DNA from: Salminus brasiliensis
Taxonomy: Eukaryota; Chordata; Actinopteri; Characiformes; Bryconidae
NCBI RefSeq assembly: GCF_030463535.1
Contig: NC_132879.1
Location: forward strand, 34,578,925 to 34,642,924
Direction of reading: 5' to 3'
Length of the DNA: 64,000 nt
Shown here: in pieces, positions 38,501 to 46,190 of the stretch
Layout of the letters: each line of letters begins with the position of its first letter
Numbering within the stretch: position 1 is the stretch's first letter
Translations under genes and position numbers: made by a program
Notes under the pieces: generated by a model
What the model was told of the DNA's origin: nothing
The model's input: the letters and a program-made list of their open reading frames with translations, nothing else
Databases searched by the model: none

Positions 38501-38580
38501 CTCTAGTGTGTGTGTGTGTGTGTGTACCTGTATGACCAGCGGCTGTAGACAGGCTGTGAGGAAGTCTTGACAGAGTCCAT
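8130..38580 (-). CDS. tulp3: Tubby-like protein 3 (TULP3), twelve coding exons
   Basis: The exons in transcript order are 38580-38528, 35319-35263, 33018-32967, 16697-16535, 13036-12851, 11480-11344, 10592-10401, 10297-10185, 9804-9687, 9602-9504, 9380-9209 and 8263-8130. They total 1476 nt, 491 aa, and every phase joins. Residues 46-82 form the basic amphipathic helix that in TULP3 binds IFT-A; residues about 236-491 are the tubby domain. K316 and R318 in GKLRSN occupy the phosphoinositide-binding Lys/Arg positions. The invariant C-terminus FDSKLACE is present. TULP3 is preferred to TUB because of ILDGIDGPAA after the helix and [12 protein letters not shown] at the end. By family knowledge it bridges PI(4,5)P2 membranes and IFT-A to move GPCRs into primary cilia, and it restrains Hedgehog signalling. 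It is longer than human TULP3 (442 aa), mainly in the variable middle. Confidence 0.92.
8350..9190 (-). mobile_element. Internally deleted Tc1/mariner element in tulp3 intron 11
   Basis: The left end CTTGGTCATTTAATTTTTGA resembles the reverse complement of the right end, CTGGCCATTTATTTATTGA, so both termini are present. Minus-strand frame 8446-8673 reads WPSQSPDLK...EEWAKIPP...[10 protein letters not shown], the decayed C-terminus of a Tc1-type transposase. Further transposase-derived sequence near 8840-8890 has lost its frame. The element is about 0.85 kb against roughly 1.3-1.6 kb for an intact one, so it is dead. Confidence 0.8.
9209..9380 (-). CDS. tulp3: tulp3 exon 11
   Basis: 172 nt from phase 0 to phase 1, donor GATC|GTGAGT. 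Encodes [19 protein letters not shown], a strongly conserved tubby core. Confidence 0.95.
9504..9602 (-). CDS. tulp3: tulp3 exon 10
   Basis: 99 nt, phase 0 to 0, donor AGT|GTGAGT. Encodes [19 protein letters not shown], conserved across tubby proteins. Confidence 0.95.
9687..9804 (-). CDS. tulp3: tulp3 exon 9
   Basis: 118 nt from phase 2 to 0, acceptor CTGTAG and donor TAT|GTGAGT. Encodes [14 protein letters not shown]. Confidence 0.95.
10185..10297 (-). CDS. tulp3: tulp3 exon 8 (phosphoinositide-binding residues)
   Basis: 113 nt, phase 0 to 2, donor GAG|GTGCGT. Encodes [14 protein letters not shown] and the GKLR pair that, by family knowledge, contacts PI(4,5)P2. Confidence 0.95.
10401..10592 (-). 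CDS. tulp3: tulp3 exon 7 (start of tubby domain)
   Basis: 192 nt, phase 0 to 0. The domain begins near [12 protein letters not shown] and continues into [13 protein letters not shown]. Confidence 0.94.
10890..11215 (-). mobile_element. Tc1/mariner-derived fragment
   Basis: The text runs from a GTGAACCCTGGAATTTAA-like terminus through CCCCCTTTAGCAGCAATGAC, a stretch common to fish Tc1-like 3' regions, to ACCTCCACCATGCTTTATGT, the decayed transposase GGGS region on the minus strand. No usable frame remains. Confidence 0.55.
11344..11480 (-). CDS. tulp3: tulp3 exon 6 (acidic serine-rich segment)
   Basis: 137 nt, phase 1 to 0, acceptor CACACAG and donor ACG|GTTAGG. Encodes [17 protein letters not shown] and a Ser/Thr-rich tail like the acidic spacer of tubby proteins. 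Confidence 0.88.
11481..12850 (-). other. tulp3 intron 5
   Basis: Contains (CA)n near 11536-11553 and (TG)n near 12499-12517. No other feature was recognised. Confidence 0.5.
12851..13036 (-). CDS. tulp3: tulp3 exon 5 (variable spacer)
   Basis: 186 nt, acceptor TAGCAG and donor CGTG|GTGAGT, phase 1 to 1. Starts with IDGPAAFLG, matching the TULP3-specific stretch after the helix. Confidence 0.9.
13037..15215 (-). other. tulp3 intron 4, 3' part
   Basis: AT-rich sequence with scattered short frames and no recognisable domain. The minus-strand frame at 14824-15066 is open for 80 codons but has no family resemblance. Confidence 0.45.
15215..15645 (+). mobile_element. Decayed Tc1-like transposon fragment
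   Basis: The plus strand translated across frames shows [13 protein letters not shown] near 15247 and [15 protein letters not shown] near 15471, resembling the DNA-binding and DDE-end parts of a Tc1-type transposase. Stops and indels interrupt it throughout. Confidence 0.55.
15858..15951. repeat. Perfect 47-bp tandem duplication
   Basis: The unit at 15858-15904, starting CTAAAGGTTTAGTTTAGCAG, is repeated exactly at 15905-15951. Confidence 0.9.
16535..16697 (-). CDS. tulp3: tulp3 exon 4 (IFT-A-binding helix, second half)
   Basis: 163 nt, phase 0 to 1, acceptor TCTGTAG and donor GATG|GTGAGG. Encodes [19 protein letters not shown], the basic helix conserved in TUB and TULP3. Confidence 0.93.
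17115..17510. mobile_element. Non-autonomous repeat, copy A (same family as 39605-39965)
   Basis: Shares blocks with the copy at 39.6 kb in the same order: TTTGATTGCATT, GCATTAGTGAGGTCA-like text, a GCTCCA...GTGCTGGGG block and GGCATTGGGCATGG. The copy is strongly diverged. Family not named. Confidence 0.4.
20902..21217. repeat. Identical 61-bp direct repeats 255 bp apart
   Basis: The segment beginning TGAGTCCAGCTGCCTTTAAC occurs at 20902-20962 and again, without mismatch, at 21157-21217. Confidence 0.9.
24045..24130 (-). mobile_element. SINE-like repeat tail, copy 1
   Basis: The minus strand carries CTAGTCTAGGGAGCATTGCT followed by a T/C-rich tail. The same core occurs on the plus strand at 36837-36871. 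Confidence 0.5.
24990..25700 (+). mobile_element. Possible decayed Tc1-like remnant
   Basis: Stretches such as AGACCTAAAGGTACAGGACA and CTCCCACTGACCTATAGATC resemble the middle of fish Tc1-like elements. No frame survives and the ends are unclear. Low confidence. Confidence 0.3.
25853..25857. repeat. Target-site duplication of the gypsy element, left copy
   Basis: GCTAG abuts the left LTR and is matched by GCTAG at 31979-31983. A 5-bp duplication is usual for Ty3/gypsy integration. Confidence 0.92.
25879..25947 (-). other. tRNA-like module A in the 3' LTR
   Basis: The counterpart of the module at 31101-31168, shifted by 5221 bp. It carries the same A-box- and B-box-like sequences. Confidence 0.5.
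26017..26079 (-). other. tRNA-like module B in the 3' LTR
   Basis: The counterpart of the module at 31238-31300, with B-box GGTTCGAGTCC. Confidence 0.5.
26740..27175 (-). pseudogene. Gypsy pol 3' end: integrase C-terminus and chromodomain (separate frame)
   Basis: The frame contains [19 protein letters not shown], the integrase C-terminal fold, and then a chromodomain from about [12 protein letters not shown] through [18 protein letters not shown]. By family knowledge the chromodomain directs integration to chosen chromatin. This frame is offset by one base from the integrase core frame, so it is cut off from the rest of pol. The translation runs on into the LTR. Confidence 0.85.
26758..26772 (-). 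other. Poly-G polypurine tract next to the 3' LTR
   Basis: On the element's sense strand an 11-G run at 26771-26761 ends three bases before the LTR, where the plus-strand primer tract is expected. A pure G run is unusual for a PPT. Confidence 0.5.
27165..28165 (-). pseudogene. Gypsy pol: integrase core (separate frame)
   Basis: Zinc-binding HHCC (H...H near [10 protein letters not shown], then CLVC), followed by the DDE catalytic core: Asp in LDFITGLP, Asp in SDRGPQFTS, Glu in [10 protein letters not shown]. The frame starts in the RNase H-integrase spacer and drifts into nonsense after about SAKDLPL near 27170, where a one-base insertion is the simplest cause. Confidence 0.9.
28085..30233 (-). 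pseudogene. Gypsy pol: protease, reverse transcriptase and RNase H
   Basis: In order: aspartic protease DSGAAGNF (DSG codons 29964-29972), reverse transcriptase with YLDD (29016-29027), an RNase H region with [10 protein letters not shown], and DALSRQ at its end. The frame stays open from 30233 to 27819, but homology stops near 28085-28100, where the integrase continues in the next frame. A plus-strand G6 at 28083-28088 is the likely indel site. There is no ATG near the biological start because pol is expected to arise by frameshifting from gag. Confidence 0.92.
29995..31059 (-). CDS. Gypsy gag (sushi / PEG10-like Gag)
   Basis: 354 codons from an ATG only 20 nt inside the LTR. A central region including [20 protein letters not shown] is typical of sushi-class Gag, the ancestor type of mammalian PEG10 and RTL genes. 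A CCHC knuckle, [14 protein letters not shown], spans 30156-30115. The last residues (after about 30112) are probably out of frame: the slippery site lies in a phase that does not fit this frame, so the native Gag end differs. Confidence 0.88.
   Translation of the reverse strand: MDPAEPFDLEQAKVALVSQGAIVGRHEQALQQILSQLQGLTTLVAQLTVQQPPEPPQEEAVAAGVAVAAEAAVVPRAEPSLPTPERYAGEPGGCRGFLLQCSLAFEQQPSRFPSERAKVAYIISLLTGRALAWATPVWEYQPDVCASAARFAAALSQTFDLPVRGDEAGSRLLHLRQGKRSVADYAIEFRTLSAESGWNASALTSAFHHGLSEELKDELAYRDPPASLDRLIELAQRVGNRLEERRRARSGKASRAPHGPPAVSGSFRGLEEPPDSGVQPMQLGHTRLPRQEREARMREGRCLYCGVSGHLRSACPERWETPTSARGGETTDGPDSSPSGPGGVPQCHPSVRVV
30098..30104 (-). other. GGGAAAC slippery heptamer at the gag-pol junction
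   Basis: The minus strand reads GGGAAAC, the -1 frameshift heptamer known from PEG10. A -1 slip from codons GGA AAC lands exactly in the pol frame used from here to RNase H, and the unshifted frame meets a stop shortly after. The present gag frame enters this site out of phase by one base, which points to a one-base deletion between 30105 and 30114. A possible 5-bp GTCCG/CGGAC stem follows; I cannot confirm a pseudoknot. Confidence 0.6.
31066..31078 (-). other. Primer-binding site, self-priming type
   Basis: The first internal bases read GAAAGATCCAGCC, not a tRNA 3' complement starting TGG. AAAGATCCAGC is exactly complementary to GCTGGATCTTT in R of the same RNA (31832-31842), about 32 nt past the TATA box. 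This matches the self-priming described for Tf1 and proposed for sushi elements. Confidence 0.7.
31101..31168 (-). other. tRNA-like module A in the 5' LTR
   Basis: The minus strand has an A-box-like TAGCTCACTTAGTAG (31144-31158) and a B-box GGTTCAAACCC (31105-31115), in tRNA order with tRNA-like spacing. A T-arm pairs partly; the acceptor stem does not pair. This is not a functional tRNA gene. Confidence 0.55.
31238..31300 (-). other. tRNA-like module B in the 5' LTR
   Basis: B-box GGTTCGAGTCC (31242-31252) is a perfect consensus match, and the A-box-like TGGTGAAGCGGCAGAGC spans 31278-31294. It shares GCGGCGGCCTGGGTTC-like text with module A, suggesting a duplication. The acceptor stem is absent. 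Confidence 0.55.
31867..31873 (-). promoter_or_regulatory. TATA box of the 5' LTR
   Basis: TATATAG on the minus strand, about 25-32 nt upstream of the predicted RNA start that carries the self-priming sequence. Confidence 0.65.
31979..31983. repeat. Target-site duplication of the gypsy element, right copy
   Basis: GCTAG, matching 25853-25857. Confidence 0.92.
31984..32966 (-). other. tulp3 intron 3, 5' part
   Basis: AT-rich intron. A (TTA)n-like microsatellite lies at about 32906-32942. Nothing else recognised. Confidence 0.5.
32967..33018 (-). CDS. tulp3: tulp3 exon 3 (first half of IFT-A-binding helix)
   Basis: 52 nt, phase 2 to 0, acceptor TTTGCAG and donor CAG|GTGAGC. Encodes [17 protein letters not shown], which aligns with the LDDE...LRQQKL start of the tubby helix. 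Confidence 0.9.
33670..34110 (-). mobile_element. Decayed Tc1/mariner transposase fragment
   Basis: The minus frame 33675-33995 reads [11 protein letters not shown] and [11 protein letters not shown], like the VKHGGGS...W and LGR-x-x-F blocks of Tc1 transposases. It lacks the ends of an element. Confidence 0.7.
35088..35129 (-). CDS. tulp3: Candidate tulp3 cassette exon, 42 nt
   Basis: Bounded by acceptor AACAAAG and strong donor CCAG|GTGAGA. It is exactly 42 nt, fits the phase-2 junction between exons 2 and 3, and would add 14 Ser/Thr/Ala-rich residues with no stop. The acceptor's pyrimidine tract is moderate. Inferred from sequence only. Confidence 0.4.
35263..35319 (-). CDS. tulp3: tulp3 exon 2
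   Basis: 57 nt, phase 2 to 2, donor GAGAG|GTAACG. Encodes [18 protein letters not shown]. The acceptor is CACAGAG; a CAG two bases earlier would break the frame from exon 1, so the later AG is chosen. Confidence 0.7.
35519..35560 (+). repeat. (CA)n microsatellite
   Basis: About 18 CA units, then ATATAT, in tulp3 intron 1. Confidence 0.9.
36215..36485. mobile_element. hAT-like non-autonomous repeat, copy 1
   Basis: Starts GCTGGGCAATATGACCTCAA and shares ordered blocks (TTGCTCGAGTTGCTC, CCTCCATGTTGC, CACACAGTGAGGAAAGTATT) with the copy at 41312-41525. Confidence 0.55.
36590..36925 (+). mobile_element. SINE-like repeat, copy 2
   Basis: A B-box-like GTTAGAATCC near 36620, then CTCTCCTAGTCTAGGGAGCA near 36833, shared with the minus-strand copy at 24.1 kb. 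A tRNA-derived head is possible but decayed. Confidence 0.5.
38528..38580 (-). CDS. tulp3: tulp3 exon 1 with start codon
   Basis: ATG at 38580-38578, 17 codons plus two bases, donor ACAG|GTACAC. Encodes [17 protein letters not shown] and joins exon 2 in frame. An RFX X-box upstream supports a promoter here. Confidence 0.72.
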
Positions 38581-38710
38581 GGCGTGTGTATGTATGTTAG
38601 TGCGTGTGGATGGGTGAGGCAGCTTCACCTGTGCTCAGGTCTTTCTCCTCCTCCTCTTCCTCTCCTCTTCCCTGCGGCAGCAGGCTGCAGGTGAGCCCTG
38701 AGCACTGGCA

Positions 38711-38724
38711 GTTGCTATGGCAAC
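38711..38724. promoter_or_regulatory. tulp3: RFX X-box upstream of tulp3 exon 1
   Basis: GTTGCTATGGCAAC is a near-perfect X-box palindrome, 131 bp upstream of the ATG. RFX factors drive many ciliary genes and TULP3 is a ciliary trafficking protein, so the site fits the gene. Confidence 0.65.
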
Positions 38725-39604
38725 GCCACCGCTCAAACATCCTTTGAACACCCCGGCCACCGCAGAGCAAAAAGCCTTTGGTGTGGAACTGCGAGTGTGA
38801 AAAAATTCACCCAGCTTGCTCCAACCGAAAGAGAACTTCTGTTTATATGCCAGTTTCTTTCTGTTTCGAGGACATCAGCAGCCTATGTCTGATATGCTTC
38901 AGTGAAGAGTGCAATCTTTTTGTCTTCTAGGACTCTAAAATGAAAGCAATAGTATGTGGAATTTTTACCTTAAAATAACAGCTTTAAAATCATGTTAATG
39001 CTCCAGTGACTTGTAATAAGGAGAACAGCATCTCTATCGTTGCTACTTTAGGCTTGGTATGCTAATAACTGCACCATGTAACTCTGGTAGTGCAGGCAGG
39101 ACAAGGCTCGCAAGAACTGTGTAACACTGTGTAATATTCTGTAATATTACTCTACTGCCTCAGTCCACACGATTCTCTCACTTTCAGTGACGATTCTGAC
39201 TCCCTCAGCTTGTCCAGAAATGCATGTGTAAAGCATGTGCTTTATGGGTGGCTCAAAACACGAATTACACTTCCCCCAACTGTAGCCCAGGAGCGAGAAG
39301 ATACAAGATACATACTCAGAACTGGTCAGTTTTTGAGTGTGCTTATGCTGGACACTACTATTATCCCACAATGCAATGTAAGGCAGAAAAGGAGGAGCAC
39401 CTCACATCTGAAACGGCGGCTGAAAAATTGCAGTGTTCTCATTACTATGCTAAAAACAACGCTATGCTTTGCTAACGTTGTGGCTAAGCAAGGGTAGTAC
39501 GCCACAAGGAGTCTACCAAACAAGGGAAAAGAAGCCTGTTTTATTCTAAAGCTAAATCATATTATTCTAAATGAAAGTCTAAACTTGCATCTGCCACACA
39601 GATA

Positions 39605-39965
39605 CGCTACATGGACCAAAGTATTGGGACACCCACTTATTCATTGTTTCAAGGATTTTAAAAACAAAGAGTTTATCCTGCTTTTGTCAGAGTAACTGTT
39701 CAAACACTGCTGTGAGGATTTGACTGCATTCAGCAACAAGAGAGTTAGTGAGGGCAGAATGGTGGCTGATCACCACCTCACCTTCCCCCTAACTCATCAC
39801 AATAGTACTTGATGGAGCACCATCATTCCAGAGAACACTGTTCCACTGCTCCTCAGCTCAATGCTGGGGGCTTTATACCCCTTTAGCCCAGGCCTGGCAT
39901 TATACATGGTGCAATTGGTTAATGTTTATCCATTAGAGGCTTTACTTTAGATTCTTTACTGGCCC
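39605..39965. mobile_element. Non-autonomous repeat, copy B
   Basis: Begins TATTGGGACACCCACTTATT and contains the ordered blocks shared with 17115-17510. A short repeat common in teleosts. No coding capacity. Confidence 0.55.
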
Positions 39966-40829
39966 AATGAGGGGTTATTAGACCCTGAATCTTTGTTACA
40001 GTTCCATAAAAGATGCCTACAAAATGTTCATGAAACCTTCATTGGGCACATCTGATCACAACATTACACACTTTGTTCCAATTAACAGACAACGTGTGCT
40101 CCTGAAGAAAGAGAAAGTGCAGTCTCAACTTGTCAAGGTTTGGTCTGAGGATGCTGTGCAAGGGTGTCTTGATTGTACAAACAGGACTGTTTGATAGACT
40201 TCTGTTATATTCTGCTATATTTTATTTTGTGAAGATGCTGTTGTCTCTGGAACACAGTGCAATTCTATCCAAAGAGAACAAAAAAAGAGATTTTCATAAA
40301 AAAAAAACTGAAAGCCTGAAAAACATAACATTAGGAGAAAGCTTCAAAATTACAGGCAAATTCAGGAATAACATTTTAACGATGGTATGGGGCACGTCTG
40401 CAACTGGGGAGAAATAGTGGAACTGGGAGAAAATAACAAGCCTTGATGACTTTGCACTTGAATGAGTTAGCCAAGGCACTTAACTGTTTTCATTTGAGAC
40501 GGGAACAACAAACAACAGCCCTGCTCTTTCTTAGGGGACATTTAAGTGCCTATAAATGTGAATGATCCAGCCTTTTTTAGATTCACAAATTCAAAGAAAG
40601 CAGACCAAACAAAAGCCCAGGACCTCAAAAAAATGTATTTAAGGAACAGTTTAGTGATGTATTTTATTAATATAATTGTAAAGCGCCCTAATAGTTGAAT
40701 GACCTTCGCCCTGAAACCCTATGTCTTGAAGGTTTTACCCAATGCTGAATTTTGTTTTTCAGTCATTGGTTTTACTGAACTGAATTAGCCATTCTGAATG
40801 CCCAAATACTCATGCAAGACTCATATTTG

Positions 40830-41310
40830 TGAACTTTTCATCTGCTTTTAATATGATACAGCCCTGTATTCTAGCCATAAAGCTCTAAACACAGTTTAAT
40901 GTAGGAATCAGCACAGTTTGCTTAGATCATGGATTCAAGCTAACTATTGATGTGCAGACCACAGGAGGTACAGATCAATGAGTGTCCATTTCAAAACCAT
41001 CTTTTTTCCACTGGCTCACCACAGGGTTGTGCCCGGTCTCCTCGCTTGTATATTCCATACACAAATAAGAACAAGATTCAATACAGAGATAAACATTTTA
41101 GTACATTTGCGAGACAGAACACAGGCCTGTGGTTAAGGACTTTGTGGAATGGTGTACTGCTGCCCATTTGGATTTAAATCTCACAAAGACTAAAGGTGTG
41201 TACATTGATTTCAGTGCCAGAGCTATATTATTGTCAACACTATAGAAACTGACTTCGCAGACAGATACAAATATCTGGGGACTAGAATTGGTCATAAAAT
41301 GACCTTCGAT
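40830..41310 (+). pseudogene. LINE reverse transcriptase remnant (L2/CR1-like)
   Basis: Translation across frames gives FSSAFNMIQP near 40840, then TGSPQGC near 41010 and VKDFVEWC...LDLNLTKTK near 41135. These match the palm and thumb of L2/CR1-type reverse transcriptases. Stops and indels are frequent and the FADD motif is lost. Confidence 0.7.
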
Positions 41311-41311
41311 G

Positions 41312-41525
41312 TGAGCTAGTGCTGGGAGATATGACCTCAAATCAGTATTTACCCTTTACCTTAATTACGATTAATGGATGATTAAATAAGCTGTTCGAGT
41401 TGCTCAGTTAGCTCTGTTCTCCTCCATGTTGCTTTCATGCTGCAGGCTGGACAGGCAGTTGTATGGGTAGTAAGGGGGCAGTACCTGATCACACACAGTG
41501 GGGAAAGTATTAACAGACTTTAAAA
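41312..41525. mobile_element. hAT-like non-autonomous repeat, copy 2
   Basis: Starts GCTGGGAGATATGACCTCAA and ends CACACAGTGGGGAAAGTATT, matching 36215-36485 with many substitutions. It abuts the LINE remnant. Confidence 0.55.
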
Positions 41526-42476
41526 ATATCTAAATAATAGACATGGGCAAGATTAATTAAAAGTCTACTAAATGTTCGGAATGTCGGTTTTAATAAAATT
41601 CAAGGGAAAACTGATAGAATTTTTTAAAAAGGCCAACAGAAAGAGTACTTCTTAAGCATTTTATTGAATCTGTTGAAAAATGTTGGCTATGAATGGTTGC
41701 TTTGGGGGCTTAAATGTTCAGCATAAGAATGGACTTAATATTGTAAGTGAGGCAAGCACAGCTCCTGTTGTTCAGACCCATTTAAATGACTCACTAAGCA
41801 TATAAACACTAACATATAAAAAAGACCTGTAAACCTATACATTCATGTAATTATTTAATCAGCCAATCGTGTTTTAGCAGTGCATTGAATAAAATCATGC
41901 ACTTCCAGGCCAGCAGCTTCAGGTAATGTTCACGTCAAGCACTACATTTGTAGACCTGCTGATCTCCTGGGACTTTCAGCACATCCGTCTCTAAGGTTTA
42001 CTCAGAAAAAACATCCAGGGAGAAGTAGCTGAGAAATAAACAGATAATGGCCAGACAGATTGGGGTAACTCAGATAACCACTGGGCTACAACAGAAGAAG
42101 GCTACGTCGGATTCCACTTCTGTCAGCCAAGGACAGAAAGCTGAGGCTGCAGTTGGTACAGGCTCACTGAACAAGGTATTTTGTGATCTTTTACAATCAG
42201 TGGCAAATACATTTAAAATTGGCATAAATAAATTAAAATAAAATACATTTTGAAAAATTTTAATAAAAAAAAATGTAAACAATTAAAAATATATATTGCG
42301 GCAGGATGAAACTAGCAGGATGGCAATATTGCTTGGTTTACACATTTTTTTTTCCAATACTGAAAGTGAAATGACAGATAAAACAGACAGCCTTCATAAC
42401 CAACACCATTTTATATGGATGACAATGTAGATGCTTCACTCCCAGCAATATGCAGCACTTAAACATAAAGTAGACT

Positions 42477-42724
42477 AGGGCTGCACAATATATGGCCAAT
42501 GCACAATAGTCCCCCTGCAGAACGTGCAACATGCTTTTCTGCTGCTTTATACATCGTTAAAGTATCATTAATCATTACTTCAAACTTGGATACATGAATG
42601 CATTATTAACATCACAACATCTTAAATGTGACTGACATCTGGTGAAAAACATATTTTTTATATCTCAATATATATAATCGCAGAAAATTTGCAATGTCAG
42701 TTTTTTCCAGTATTGTGCAGCCTT
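42477..42724. mobile_element. hAT-type MITE with 14-bp termini
   Basis: Left end AGGGCTGCACAATA; right end reverse complement AAGGCTGCACAATA. Interior about 220 bp, AT-rich and non-coding. Confidence 0.6.
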
Positions 42725-42761
42725 AATTTAAACTAATAATTACTTTCACACCACACTATTC

Positions 42762-43910
42762 ACTTATAGAACCAGTACACCATCAACCTCACACTCCTCC
42801 CTCAACTCCAGAACTAGTACACCATCAACAGCACACTCCTCATTCAATTCCAGAACCAGTACACCATCAACCTCACACTCCTCATTCAACTCCAGAACCA
42901 GTACACCATCAACCTCACACTCCTCATTCAACTCCAGAACCAGTACACCATCAACAGCACACTCCTCTTCAACTCCAGAACCAGTACACCATCAACAGCA
43001 CACTCCTCCTTCAACTCCAGAACCAGTATACCATCAACAACACACTCCTCCTTCAACTCCAGAACCAGTACATCAATAACAGCACACTCCTCTTCAACTC
43101 CAGAACCAGTACACCATCAACAGCACACTCCTCATTCAACTCCAGAACCAGTACACCATCAACCTCACACTCCTCATTCAACTCCAGAACCAGTATACCA
43201 TCAACAGCACACTCCTCTTCAACTCCAGAACCAGTACACCATCAACAGCACACTCCTCATTTAACTCCAGAACCAGTACACCATCAACCTCACACTCCTC
43301 ATTCAACTCCAGAACCAGTACACCATCAACAACACACTCCTCTTCAACTCCAGAACCAGTACACCATCAACAGCACACTCCTCATTCAACTCCAGAACCA
43401 GTACACCATCAACCTCACACTCCTCATTCAACTCCAGAACCAGTACACCATCAACAACACACTCCTCTTCAACTCCAGAACCAGTACACCATCAACAGCA
43501 CACTTCTCATTCAACTCCAGAACCAGTACACCATCAACAGCACACTCCTCATTCAACTCCAGAACCAGTACACCATCAACCTCACACTCCTCATTCAACT
43601 CCAGAACCAGTACACCATCAACAACACACTCCTCTTCAACTCCAGAACCAGTACACCATCAACAGCACACTTCTCATTCAACTCCAGAACCAGTACACCA
43701 TCAACAGCACACTTCTCATTCAACTCCAGAACCAGTACACCATCAACAGCACACTTCTCATTCAACTCCAGAACCAGTACACCATCAACAGCACACTTCT
43801 CATTCAACTCCAGAACCAGTACACCATCAACAGCACACTTCTCATTCAACTCCAGAACCAGTACACCATCAACCTCACACTCCTCATTCAACTCCAGAAC
43901 CAGAACACAT
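42762..43910. repeat. 42-bp minisatellite, about 27 copies
   Basis: The unit begins CCAGAACCAGTACACCATCA and ends in CACTCCTCATTCAACT. Lengths alternate between 42 and 41 bp. Three subtypes differ at one site (CCTCACA, CAGCACA, CAACACA). The minus strand is open over the last 327 bp as a 14-residue repeat (VDGVLVLELNEKCA), but the 41-bp units break the frame further left. Confidence 0.93.
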
Positions 43911-46190
43911 TCTAAAGGCATGAAAAGTTAGTTGTAAACCACTATGCGTCTTGATAAGCACTCGTGATCTGATCACTGAGAAGCAAAGCCTATTCTGTAT
44001 ATAATATCAGCTGATAAAACTTAAGACAAGGCAAGGTTCTAAGGTTCAAGATTCCTGGGTGTTTTGTTGCATTAACCATTAGCTAGTAAGTCTCAACATT
44101 AGTCAAATTCTAATAGCGTTAATTCCACTGGAGTTCTCTTCCAGAGTACCAAGGGTTTCGCTCAGAGGAGGGTTGACTTCCATTCAAGGAAAGCACCGGA
44201 GGGAGCCCTGCAGTGTTGCTGGGAGACCCAGACCTCTGGGCCTACCTGTCTGCGTATGAGGGTGCATTTCACTCACTTGTCTTTATCAGCGACACCGTGC
44301 TCTTTGGGAGTAATTAGCAAGCGCTGTCAAAACAAATGAAAAAAAAAAAAAACGTTCCAATAGCAGTCCCAGGTGGTTTGCTGGCCCTATGTCATTTTCA
44401 CTGCAGCCTCAGCATCACTTCTTGACATGGGAATGAGACAAAGCCCAAGCAGAATGGCAGAAACCAAGATAAAGAGAAGTTCATTGCATAGTTGATACTA
44501 GTTATACAAAGCTTTCGCTGTTTGGTTGACCACGGGTACACACACACACAGGCTGACAGTATGATCAGTTTACCACTATCTGAATCCCTGGCATTTCATT
44601 CATTACCACACGTGGCTTTAAATGTATCCCCGCTCGCAAAAAATGCAAGATATTTCGGTAACAGCAGCAGTGGCAGGTTTGTGAGGTCATTCCTATCATG
44701 AGGAGCATTTCCAGTAAGAGCGGCCTAATCATACCTACCAGCCAAAAGCAACCACCTAGCAACAAAGCAGTCAGCAATTACAGCATAATTACAGCCTATC
44801 AGTTACGCTAAAACGCCAACATTCTCTCCATTTAGGCTTTCTGACTAAAACAGTGAAGCCTGGAGAGTCAGGTCCAGATTCAACATGCAGGTCTTTCCTA
44901 GAACTAGCAAACAGGGCTGGTCCATAATGTAAGACCAATAATTTTAGCTGATAAATAAGGTTGGGTTATTATACAGGGCCACTAGAAAGACTGTGGACCC
45001 TTTATCATTTTGTTTGTTGTATTTATGCATTCATTTGACATGATCTAAAAACACGAATCCCTAAAACTAGACAACGACAAAAACATTTAACCAATAGTGC
45101 AATAGAATTATTTCTATATATTTTTATTTCTTTATTTCTTCTTTATATTATTTATTTATTTGTTGGAAAAAATATGTGAACCTCTACGTGTTATTTTGAA
45201 GGGTTAATTAACCATACCAGGCGTATCAATCAAAAAGACATATGTGAGCTTAGCAGGCCATCACATTTCCTTTAGCAGGACTTTTCCTATGTTTCCCCTC
45301 ATTTCAAACCTCTGAACAGGAATCACAGTAATTTGGACTTGAAGACATAAACACACATCGGATGAGTGCTGCTTTAGTCTTCTCTGGAATTCAGCAGCAA
45401 CTGGACCATTCCAAGGAATGCAATGCCACCACTCATGTCTAAATAATCACAGCTGGTGAGAATCATGCTCGAGCGTCAAGGACAGAGGATCCAGATTCTC
45501 ACCTCCTCCTCCAATCCGGTCCCTCACAGAGATTAGAAGCAAGGCAGACACCCAAATGTGAATCCACAGACATGCCTTTCCCGGTCGCCCCCCTCCCGGA
45601 GCTGCACAGAAACTATGTCAAACATTCTCGGAAGTCGGAGAACTGTATTACACAATATCATCAGCAGCAGCAGCAGGCGAATCCAGACCACATCCTGCAA
45701 TTTACATCATTTCTCATCCATCTTGCATTCCATCTCCAGGCCTCAAGGAATGGTGTTTCATGTTGGTGATGGACGCAGCCATGTCAGAGGTGATAAGAGC
45801 AGCTGGGAACAACAATCAGATCAAGCAAACGTGCCTCATAGCATAAAGAAAACCACTGCTGCAAACAGGCAATTCCTCATTCTGGGTCCAGTTGCCTGGA
45901 AGCTTCATTGTATTGCTAGGATGCTTTTGGGAAACCCAGCCCTGAACAGTAAGGCAACACTACAAAAGGCAAAGCTCATCTTTTTCCAATTCTATTTTTT
46001 TTTTTTTCATAAATGAAAGCGAAATTCGAACAACGTCATTAAGAGGGGTTAGTACTACAGAAATTTGCAGTGTCAGGATTGTTTACAGCGGTGATGATGG
46101 GAATCTGACATCATAAGGCCAGAGTACACAGACACGGCAAATGCAATCAAACTGTCTAGATAAACAGAACCTGCCACAAAACCTTATAGT
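43911..46190. other. Non-coding sequence
   Basis: No gene recognised. The plus frame 45558-46016 is open for 152 codons but has no domain, splice support or family resemblance. Confidence 0.45.

Noticed and set aside
42762..43910. CRISPR-like alternation of repeat and spacer
   Set aside because: Units are nearly identical along their whole length, with no unique spacers, and the genome is vertebrate.
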